From the NCBI RefSeq assembly GCF_037392515.1, contig NC_090287.1, positions 14,373,001 to 14,437,000 on the forward strand: a stretch of DNA of 64,000 nt, written 5' to 3'. Source of the DNA: Haliotis asinina. Its lineage: Eukaryota > Mollusca > Gastropoda > Lepetellida > Haliotidae. Of this stretch, positions 56,157 through 64,000 are shown piece after piece. Under the pieces are notes generated by a model. That model worked only from the letters and a program-made list of their open reading frames with translations, was not told the origin of the DNA and did no database searches. Position 1 is the first letter of the stretch; each line of letters starts with the position of its first letter. The position numbers and the translations under genes are program-made.

Positions 56157-56162
56157 AATAAA
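56157..56162 (+). terminator. Candidate poly(A) signal for the KIF28 gene
   Basis: AATAAA lies 401 bp after the kinesin stop codon, in AT-rich sequence (TGCATGAATAAATAG). A second AATAAA occurs near 56350. Which one is used cannot be told from sequence. Confidence 0.4.
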
Positions 56163-56360
56163 TAGACGCCGTTCCATGGAGCGATCGCAGAGCTAACTTC
56201 TATACTTCAACATGGGTTGCTCTAGCCTTGACTCTACTTTTGCACGTGGCCTGGCCGTCATAGATGAATTAAGATGTACCATATTCTTACCAGGATAGTG
56301 CAGCCTTGAAACCTGACTTGAACGCCAGTTCGCCCGTTGTATCATTCATGAATAAAGTAT

Positions 56361-56643
56361 GTGAGAGTGAGTGAGTGCGTGAGTGAGTATGGTTCGTGTC
56401 GCTTTTCGCAATTTTACAGCACTATCACGGTGGGAGGCACTTTAAATGCATTTTGCGGTTTTCTCGGGAAGAAAAAATATTTTTGTTTGTGTGTCATATG
56501 TTATAAATGAAACGTACACTGATAATTTAAAACGCTCTGTTAATACATAACATTCGATCATATGGCCTATGACATTGCACCTACCTTGTGTCGCCTTTAG
56601 CAATTTTAGTGCACTATCACGGCGGGAGGCACTTGAAATGAAT
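56361..56643 (-). repeat. Two SINE family A 3' fragments downstream of KIF28
   Basis: Fragment 1 (56361-56455) has a (GTGA)n tail, TCGCTTTTCGCAATTTTACA and CACTATCACGGTGGGAGGCA. Fragment 2 (56580-56643) repeats CGCCTTTAGCAATTTTAGTG and CACTATCACGGCGGGAGGCA. Both differ from other copies in the same way (CACTATCACGG, GGAGGCACTT), so the second is probably a local duplicate. Confidence 0.6.
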
Positions 56644-57608
56644 TGCGAAGTTTCCTCCTGCCGAGATTCCGTATCGCACTCAGACATCTGACTTGAACTA
56701 GATTGACGCTGGCTCTATAATGCTGGCCACCTCACTTGTATCAAGGTTAATATTTAATTGTTGAGTATGATTATTTATATGTTTGACCAAATGTCATTTT
56801 GGGATTTGGATACTATAAGCTTTGGTTTATTTTGACAGCAAATTGCAATAAAGCGTATTGTGCAATAAGAAACACCTTGTTGTCTAGTTGATTTCTATCA
56901 AATGCAGTGCAATTTGGTATTCCACTCATCTCCCAGACCAGCATTTCAAGTATGCTTTCTTTTAAAACGAATAATTTATACTGAGCAGATAGGAAAATAT
57001 ATTCAAGTGGAGGAATACAAAGAGTGTTTTGTTTCAAATTTGCGGGTCAAAACTAATATTTTTTGGTAGGGGAGACAAAAAACGTAACACCATCTCATTC
57101 GAGGGATAACACGAGCTTGTCGCATGGAGAAAAAAGAAACTAATATTTTTGAGTTGTTGACATACGATTTCACATTCTCTCATAGCGATATACAAACTTA
57201 CATTAGTTGTATGCAATACAATCCAGTAAAATGATGTACGTTCGTTCTATACTGAAGTGACAACTGACGACCCTTCTGAGATGAAAATAAACTCCCGTTA
57301 CCGAAAAGTATTTAAATTCGTGTTGTTTATATAGTCAGTAACCAATATGTTTAGCACCTAATTCCTTGGCACTCAAGCCGTGATCAAATGGTATAATTTA
57401 GATAGACACGATTAGGTCAACCGCGTTCTAAAGACAAGACTAGCACGTGCGCAGAAAAACTAAGTTGTTTAGTACTGTTGTCACTGCTTGCGTTTTGGCA
57501 CATGACATAGAAATATATGTGTTTGGTGGACGGACCCCTCACAAGAGAGTGACGGAAACAGATATTGGGGGTACAGGTTACTACATGACGCATGATTTGG
57601 TTTGGATC

Positions 57609-57621
57609 GGGGGGGGGGGGG
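57609..57621 (+). repeat. Poly(G) tract in a G-rich stretch
   Basis: Thirteen G residues, followed by GAGGGG and GGCGGGGGGC up to 57637. Four G-runs close together could form a quadruplex. Confidence 0.85.
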
Positions 57622-58918
57622 AGGGGTGGCGGGGGGCTAGTCACATCATTATAAGAGAAATGTCAAAGGCTGACTTCTCAGAACAAATATCACTCAAAGG
57701 ACAGTGTGTGCCAGATTGTTTTCAGTGATGTATTATTTAAGTGTGAGGTGTGAGGTGAGTTAAACATCCCTTTGAACAGTTATGTTCTTTATGACAAAAA
57801 CACTATGCATATACCATCCAGTCAAACGATTTAAACGACACCCCATTTCCCCAATGATAACAGATAATCTAACATATTGCAACACACATGTAGGCGTCCT
57901 GATTGAGTACAAGTATTTATCAGAGCGGTTTGCCTTCATTTGTATCGGATACACACTTCACATTACCAGCCAATGATTTTCTTGTCAATTACTTGGTTCT
58001 GAGGGTCGTCTGTATACAGAACAAATTCTGTTTTAATTCTTGAGAGACCATCTTCTTGCGACTGAAACAGTAACACATGATTGAATGAGCTGTGGCCATA
58101 GAGAGTGAATATAGTGTTGTGCCGCAAATGCAGCATGTCAGACGTATCGCGGTGCGAAACATCAGGACTCTCCTAATACATTTCACGCGTCGACTGCTTG
58201 ACATAAGACACACAACATGGACGTGTATGGATCCAGGTCTTCACCGTGTGCCGCGTGTCAGGGAAAAAACTGTACGTGAAACTGTAAACAGATCCAGAGG
58301 GGTCCATGGGTGTTTCTCTATTGTCTATTGCAAGAGCCAATCTTTCCGTTTTAAAAAATATTCATTAAATTATCGTTCTAAAGGATCAAATGAGTCACAT
58401 GAGTCTCCATGGGTCTTAATTCTTAACTAATCCAAGATGTAGATGCTGGTTGCTTGAGCTAAGGTGCAGACTGGTTCACAGGCTCACTCATATATACATC
58501 TGAGAGCAGGTCATCTCAATGCGGTGTGGGAGGAAAGCCAGTAGTGTGGACATGCACGGATTCGTAAATAATGTAACGTTTAGGGAAATAGAGAATGTCT
58601 AGAACAATCACACTAGTGACCGATAGTGGGATTCAAACACCCGTGTACGTTTTTCTTCCCGATACGTCTAAATTACCGTGTAAAGGTTACACTGAGTATG
58701 CCGTATGAAACACTTGTGCGGATCCTTGGTGAGGTTGTTACACCTCTGGCACTAATATTCTCGCAGTACAACTACGCGAGGCAGTGCGAATTGTAAACAC
58801 AAGAGTCCTACGGACACGGCAAATTGACAGAGGCGAAGTCAGGCTGACTCTTGTATGGTCGCTGATTTGGTCCATCGCTTTCTCGCTTTACATTTTGGAG
58901 GCGAGAAAGCGAGGAGGC

Positions 58919-58981
58919 GATATCACATGACGAGAATGTGATAGCACAAGACGAGAAAGCGATAGCACAAGACGAGAAAGC
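58919..58981. repeat. 21-bp minisatellite, three units
   Basis: GATAGCACAAGACGAGAAAGC occurs twice exactly and once in diverged form (GATATCACATGACGAGAATGT). The minus-strand frame across it shows a repeated AIAFSSC peptide; this is by-product, not gene evidence. Confidence 0.85.
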
Positions 58982-59480
58982 GCCCACCATACTCATGGGC
59001 TGGCCAGTGTTCCTCCCTCCTTGTCCCTGGCATGTCTCCCTGCTGGTGCGTTCATGCACATTCTACCCGCTGCCTTTCGGCTTGCCTATCCTGCCTGCCT
59101 TTCCTGCTTAGGTAAATGATCATAATCTGCTCGACGCGTCCCTGATAGTGTATATGACAAACAGTGTTATACCGCAATGGGTACTACTGAACACTAAAAT
59201 CAACTTCTTATACTCATGATTTTCCGTTGTTGAAGCATGTGGTGTTGCGTACAGCGAACAGATGGCGAATCGGCTGGTCGTTGGATACTCTAGACACCCT
59301 GAAGCACGTCGCGCCCCATGACACGAGAGACTTAATTAGAGTTCGAAATATGTCCATCCTGCAGTGAATGTGTACCCGGTAGGATGAGATGTTAATGTGA
59401 CCGTATGTTATGAAGAAATGAATGTCAATGATAAAACAGATGGTGATACCCCATTAGTCAGAAGCCCCAATAGTGAGAAC

Positions 59481-59754
59481 CCCTATTGTCAGAGTGAGTG
59501 AGTGAGTGAGTGAGTTTAGTTTTACGCCGCACTCAGCAATATTCCAGCTATATGGCGGCGGTCTGTAAATAATCGAGTCTGGACCAGACAATCCAGTGAT
59601 CAACAACATGAGCATCGATCTGCGCAATTGGGAACCGATGACATGCGTCAACCAAGTCAGCGAGCCTGACCACCCGATCCCGTTAGTCGCCTCTTACGAC
59701 AAGCTGAGTCGCCTTTTATGGCAAGCATGGGTTGCTGAAGGCCCTATTGTCAGA
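59481..59754 (-). mobile_element. SINE family B copy inserted in the MULE, with 13-bp target duplication
   Basis: SINE body 59494-59741, minus orientation, so the (GAGT)n tail is at the left. It is flanked by identical CCCTATTGTCAGA at 59481-59493 and 59742-59754. The copy lacks the ~28 nt found at the 5' end of the longest copies, so it is slightly 5'-truncated. The body looks nearly undecayed (AGCTATATGGCGGCGGTCTG) and is one of the youngest copies in the window. Confidence 0.92.
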
Positions 59755-60058
59755 AGAATTAGTTACGGTTGACCAACTCCTTACCTATAGGAATAATGGA
59801 ACATTCCTAATTAGGCTAGCGTAATTAGACATAAGCGTGTGTGTTTTAAATGAATTGTTTCAAATTGAGAAGCATAAAGAGTGTGTTTATATAAATATGC
59901 ACATTTTCACCTTAAAAACAGCTGGGGGAGAAGTGAGAACCCCTATTGTCAGAAGGATTAACTACGGCATCACTTAACTATCTCAACTATCTCAACTGAT
60001 ATATTGTGTTGAGACATGTTATATATGTGCTGCAAAATGTCCATCATTAACCACAACC

Positions 60059-60736
60059 ATGGCAGGTTTGAAGAAAGTGGAATATATTACATCCCAGAGA
60101 GGTTCTATTCAAGTGTTTTTCGATAACTACCTGTTCAATAGGAACAAAACCACCACCACCACCACTGCCCACTGGAGATGTGTTGTCAAGACTTGCATAG
60201 GCAAGTGCACTACAGTAGGAGATTATGTAAGGAATTCCACAGAACACAATCACCTGCCGCCGGACAGTACAAGACTGAAATTCGTCAGTTCCATGAGGAA
60301 GCGTGCTCGAGAGGAACCTACAACAGCCATGCCAGCCCTTTACCAAGACGAACTCCTGAAGTACCACCAAGAAGATGCATCCCACCTTCCTTCCTACTCC
60401 ACTCTCGACAGTGCCTTGTACAGGCATAGGAGTCACACCATCCCGAGACTACCCCAGACCCTTGTGGACGTTAACCTAGATGGAGTGTGGACACAAACAT
60501 TGGACTCTGAGCGATTCCTACTCTTTTCTGATGGTGATGACGACAAGATTGTTGTCTTTGCGACTGACGCCCACCTACAAGCCCTTCAGTCAGCCTCAAC
60601 TATCTACATGGATGGAACATTTGCTGCCAGTCCTGATCTGTGGGATCAGTTATACATCATCCATGCGAGGGTTGGCACATCATCGTATCCCTTGGTGTAT
60701 GCCCTTATGCCGAGTTGGACCATTGCTGCCGCTTGA
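60059..60736 (+). CDS. FLYWCH zinc finger plus N-terminal part of a MULE transposase (truncated, 225 aa)
   Basis: An intronless 225-codon ORF. Residues 9-65 fit a FLYWCH zinc finger: hydrophobic F20/F21 and Y24-L25-F26, then H38-W39-R40-C41, and metal ligands C41, C46, H63 and H65 (EHNH). Residues 150-215 fit the start of a MULE transposase core: FATDAHLQALQSASTIYMDG then TF and the LYIIHA motif, with D185 of DGTF in the position of the first catalytic Asp. The ORF stops soon after LVYALMPS, so the second Asp, the SWIM finger and the catalytic Glu of full MULE transposases are absent. It cannot be an active transposase alone; it could still bind DNA. It lies within inverted repeats of a MULE-type element, and an AATAAA lies near 60915. 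The threonine run at 31-36 comes from an ACC repeat. Confidence 0.8.
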   Translation: MAGLKKVEYITSQRGSIQVFFDNYLFNRNKTTTTTTAHWRCVVKTCIGKCTTVGDYVRNSTEHNHLPPDSTRLKFVSSMRKRAREEPTTAMPALYQDELLKYHQEDASHLPSYSTLDSALYRHRSHTIPRLPQTLVDVNLDGVWTQTLDSERFLLFSDGDDDKIVVFATDAHLQALQSASTIYMDGTFAASPDLWDQLYIIHARVGTSSYPLVYALMPSWTIAAA

Positions 60737-60934
60737 GGGATCAGTTGCAACAAGGTATTAAGACCTCCATACAGTATTTGGATGCAGTTGGGAAGCTTGT
60801 AAAACTTGGTTGAAGTGAACAGTAGACAGTGAACGACGGACAGAAGTGAATGAAATGATACAGTGATAGTGCTAAAATGACTGTTATTATTACTCTGACT
60901 TTTTCATTGTAAACAAATAAATGCTTGAATCAAA

Positions 60935-61012
60935 GTTGTGTTATGTTTTCTTGGTAATTAATAAATCGGGTTAGTTGTGTTATGTTTTCTTGGTAATTAA
61001 TGAATCGGGTTA
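60935..61012. repeat. 39-bp tandem duplication near the right end of the MULE
   Basis: Two copies of GTTGTGTTATGTTTTCTTGG plus TAATTAATAAATCGGGTTA, differing at one base (TAAATC/TGAATC). Confidence 0.95.
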
Positions 61013-61371
61013 GTCCATTTAATTATTAGGGGAGCTGTGGTCAGCCTACCTTGAAAAATACCTTCTGACTAATGGGGCTTCTGACTAATGGGGGGGCACC
61101 ACAGGACTGAGACACAGGTATCATATGATTCTACTCTAGAGGATTTTTTCGGTCTGGAGTAGAGCGAGATTGCTAACTACTGATTTAAATTAGCTGAAAT
61201 AATATTTCATATATTATTTTTTAATTAAAACAAACATTATAGTTGTTCACCACAGATTCCTTGCAAATATATTGGGAGGGTCGAACACTTGAAAATAGCT
61301 TTGCAGATGACTTCACGTACAATGGCCCCGTGAGGCTTTTCTGAATTACCTCCCTTAGAAAGCAATACAAA

Positions 61372-64000
61372 ATGGCTGCCTCCATCAAGACAAATCGTAA
61401 GAGGAAAGCTGTCTCGAAAAACAAGAAAAAAGGATGGAAGAAAGTCGATATATCCGAATTGGAAGATTTTCTAGAAGATGAGAGGTTACAAGAAAGGACT
61501 GGGTACGTGGTTTTATTATCGATTTATCTGACATTCAGTTGGTAAGTTAACTTAAGTAACTCATTTCACAACACGTGTTCTGTACACGATTTAGTAAACA
61601 CCCCACAGGTCGCTTATGCTCAACAAAAGTTAAAACCTCACTCAGTAAATAACATGTGAATACACTGAAACGGGAACGCGCGGATAACTCTCGAAGTATT
61701 TAACTCAGGATCGTTATAGATCATGACGTTTCGGTTTCAGTTAGTTCATATGAATAAACTCGTATTCCAGCCAAGGCCTACATCGAGCATACCTTGGTAT
61801 AGTGCGAATTCGTCTAGTTATATGCTGGACTAGGTATCAGTATATGTCGTCACTTTTTCAGTGGCCTTGTGGCTGACAAAACAGATGACAGTCTGTTCTT
61901 CGTTGACAAAACTGTGAAAGAAAAGCCTGAAGGGGAAGCTGACGATGAAGGTAAAAAGGGTATGTCCTAAAAAGTTCCGCCCGTACCCATGGTACCCCTC
62001 TATTTTTACGTAGCATATTTCCACCTTCCCCGGTGTAATATTCCAACACTGGGCGTGTGTACAGGCGGAACTCATATCGCTATATCAAGTACCAAAATTG
62101 TTGTAATGCAGAACCATAAACTATTATTTTATCTGCTGCTTAAACAGAATTATCAGAATTTGATCTGAAATAGCAAACATCATTTAAGATATATCAGTGA
62201 TACCATGATTGATCATGTCATGTTTTATTTCAGTGTTGAACTTGTAGTGGTTAAAGTGTATCCCCATCACACTGTGTCCATGATAGTATTCTATGGCTAT
62301 GATATTATCGCATAACAGTTATCACCAACATGTCAGTATCATGCATGCACAGCTCAGGTCAATTACAATTCCAGTGTTTTTATCCTAGGGTATTTGACAA
62401 TAATATAGGACACCAAAAAAACTTTTCATGCAAGTAACATAAGGGGAAAGTTTATGAATGATATAAAGATATTTTAACTTACTCAGGAGCAAGTCACACG
62501 TTTGGAGCACCTTTAGCATGTTTAGAATACAGCACAACTTCTTGTGAGGACTATTTGAGTGTTTTTCCTTTAACCTAACCCTAATTAGCTACAATTACAT
62601 AAAACCTAATTAGCTACAATTACATAGAAGAGTATTGCTACAATTACATAAAAGAGAATTATGAATTGTTTTTAAAGTTTGTGATGTTGTATTCTAAAGA
62701 TAGGCCAACACGCTCTATACAATAGCAAGTTCAACACTCCAATAGTCACACAATCAATTATTTGAGGCAACTTTATAATATAAGTATATATTATTTTATG
62801 AATGACATGAGAAGTTCTGAAATGGCCGTAACTGTTCTTTTTACAGTTAGGTGTGATAAAACAGTTCTTTGTACTGCCATGATTCCCTTCAGCCATATTT
62901 ATGAAAACACAATTGGTGGCATTGAACAGGCTGGACACATCGGTGAACAGCTAATCAAGTATCATAAATAAATAAATAAAGGCGGAATAATTTTGTAATA
63001 CTGCTAAAGTATGGTGATAACAGTTAGGTATCTAGTAGATCTTTCCCTTTTTCAGTGATGGCCAGTAACTGGTAGATATGATCACAAGTACAATTGTTTT
63101 ATTTTATTTTCATCATGCCTCAGCTTACTTTGAATATGGTAAAATGCAATTTCAACATGCTCCTCAATTTTTATGAAAACCAATTAACCATTTGTTTTGC
63201 ACATGTTGAAATAGATATATAAATGAAAAAAAGACAGTCAAAATGGACATTAGGACATGAAGAAACTGAGCTTGCTAAACTGTTATCCCAGTTCTGAAAA
63301 AAATATCCCCAGTGTTAGGGGTTTTTGACGATGTAAGACAGAAATGTTATTTTTATCATATTATGTTGTTTAAAGTTTATATTTTACTAACCTTGAGTGG
63401 TAAAGGACATATTCCTCTATTTCACACAAAAATATCAAGTGTTTCGCACAAAAGTACTATTGATGACATTGTATCGACAAAACTGTAGCCGCTTGCCACA
63501 CCCGTGTGTTTTGTATGTGTTTTTTGACGATCAGCCATACTTTTCTCGATGTACTGTGAGAGAGTGTTTTGATTGCTTCCTGTTTTATATGTAACTGGTC
63601 ACGACAACTGATCTTGCTGAGTTTGTTTTGCAATGTATACAGGGAATTGATTTTGCATCTTAAGTGGTATTAATGATCTTGGGGAAACAATATTGATGTT
63701 TATTTGCTTTTTAAGGAACTTGACTTTTAGATTTCAATTGTGAACAAAATGAAGACATGAACTGGGCATCTGCCCTACCAATGAAACTGTTTGTGCTCTC
63801 TGATCGTGCATGTATTTCCCCAATATTGTGCTAGTAATGTAACTGTCAAAATCAACACAACATCGAATTCAGTTTGCTTTTGTATATTTGTTTTTTTGGG
63901 TGGTAATTCATGCTTATGTTGTATTTGGCATTACAGGTTCTGTTCAAATTCCTCTGAGGAAAAGTCAACGGAAAAACAGGCCACTTAGATGTTTTTCTAA
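61372..64000 (+). CDS. NOP53: NOP53 (GLTSCR2) ribosome biogenesis factor, 5' exons (partial)
   Basis: NOP53 is a nucleolar 60S assembly factor that brings the MTR4-exosome to pre-rRNA. Exon 1 is 61372-61502, exon 2 is 61862-61950, and a third exon starts at 63937 and runs off the window. Exon 1 reads MAASIKTNRKRKAVSKNKKK, then GWKKVDISELEDFLEDERLQ and ERTGG, matching the NOP53 pattern NKKKGW-x-FLED-RLQER. Exon 2 contains LFFVD (residues 55-59), which fits the arch-interaction motif LFx(hydrophobic)D used by Nop53 to bind MTR4. Junctions: GG|T (Gly44), then G|GT into GSVQIPLRKSQRKNRPLRCF, similar to the KKPLR segment of the family. Exons 1-2 are firm; the third is supported by acceptor ATTACAG, phase and basic composition. 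Intron 1 holds a short dispersed repeat. Confidence 0.87.
61780..61834 (+). repeat. Short dispersed repeat, copy 2, NOP53 intron 1
   Basis: CATCGAGCATACCTTGGTAT, AGTGCGAATTCGTCTAGTTA, TATGCTGGACTAG. About 85% like the copy at 1591-1643. It ends 27 bp before NOP53 exon 2. Confidence 0.65.
61951..63936 (+). other. NOP53 intron 2
   Basis: A 2.0-kb AT-rich intron with a small tandem array (62579-62655). Phase 1 on both sides agrees with direct joining of exon 2 to the exon at 63937. No repeat family is recognised in 62660-63930. Confidence 0.65.
62579..62655. repeat. Short tandem array in NOP53 intron 2
   Basis: AATTAGCTACAATTACATAA is repeated, then two shorter GCTACAATTACATA units with AGAAGAG spacers. 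Confidence 0.85.

Larger units (their letters stand above)
56644..59441. other. Intergenic region downstream of KIF28
   Basis: AT-rich and mostly featureless. It contains the poly(G) tract and the 21-bp minisatellite. The longest open frames (93 and 112 codons) have no recognised domain and no splice-site support. Confidence 0.55.
59442..61100 (+). mobile_element. Mutator-like (MULE) element with terminal inverted repeats, holding a FLYWCH-MULE ORF
   Basis: The left end reads GGTGATACCCCATTAGTC and the right end, reverse-complemented, reads GGTGCCCCCCCATTAGTC, both followed by AGAAGCCCCA-TAGT-AGAA. Between them sits an intronless FLYWCH-MULE ORF. A SINE (59494-59741) has landed in the left end. 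The block AGTGAGAACCCCTATTGTC plus AGAA-GATTA-TACGG recurs at about 59932-59967, so the left end has an internal duplicate. A 39-bp tandem duplication (60935-61012) lies near the right end. I find no clean 8-11 bp target duplication outside the ends, so the exact borders are uncertain by a few bases. Confidence 0.75.

Noticed and set aside
58808-59059. An 83-codon minus-strand frame with a repeated AIAFSSC peptide.
   Set aside because: It is the translation of the 21-bp minisatellite.

Overview
This is eukaryotic DNA from a mollusc, probably an abalone (Haliotis). The genes have many short exons with GT-AG introns. The window is full of two tRNA-derived SINE families whose (TCAC)n tails and GGAATATTGCT cores I know from abalone microsatellite flanks. 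The species is an inference; the intron-rich, SINE-dense animal architecture is visible directly. There is no prokaryotic content, no CRISPR array, no rRNA gene, and I recognise no retrovirus-like or Polinton-like element.

Layout: (i) 1-2197, minus strand: the first two coding exons of EIF3K, with the rest of the gene off the left edge. (ii) 2682-4957, plus: a complete three-exon TTC9-family gene, divergent from EIF3K across 484 bp. (iii) 4958-9053: intergenic, holding a hAT-like MITE, a palindromic MITE, a decayed Tc1-like copy and SINE pieces. (iv) 9054-16049, plus: PSMC1 (26S proteasome ATPase Rpt2), 12 coding exons and 441 aa, with exon 1 coding only for the start Met. (v) 16050-21797: intergenic SINEs and a foldback element. 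(vi) 21798-55756, plus: a kinesin-3 gene of the KIF28/KLP-6 type, 23 coding exons and about 1028 aa, with a 17.4-kb first intron packed with transposon copies. (vii) 55757-59441: AT-rich, mostly anonymous. (viii) 59442-61100: a Mutator-like element carrying a truncated FLYWCH-MULE ORF and interrupted by a SINE with a 13-bp target duplication. (ix) 61372-64000, plus: the first exons of NOP53, running off the right edge.

The host genes are housekeeping genes (translation initiation, proteasome, ribosome biogenesis) plus one cilia/neuron-type motor gene. They do not form a functional cluster. All four multi-exon models were assembled by hand from splice sites and phase; every junction listed keeps frame.

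The unusual material is the mobile DNA: a MULE-like MITE with a perfect 9-bp target duplication, a TTAA-flanked 1.24-kb element with a palindromic MITE nested inside it, three copies of an unnamed ~190-bp repeat, and two SINE families that share a 3' tail.
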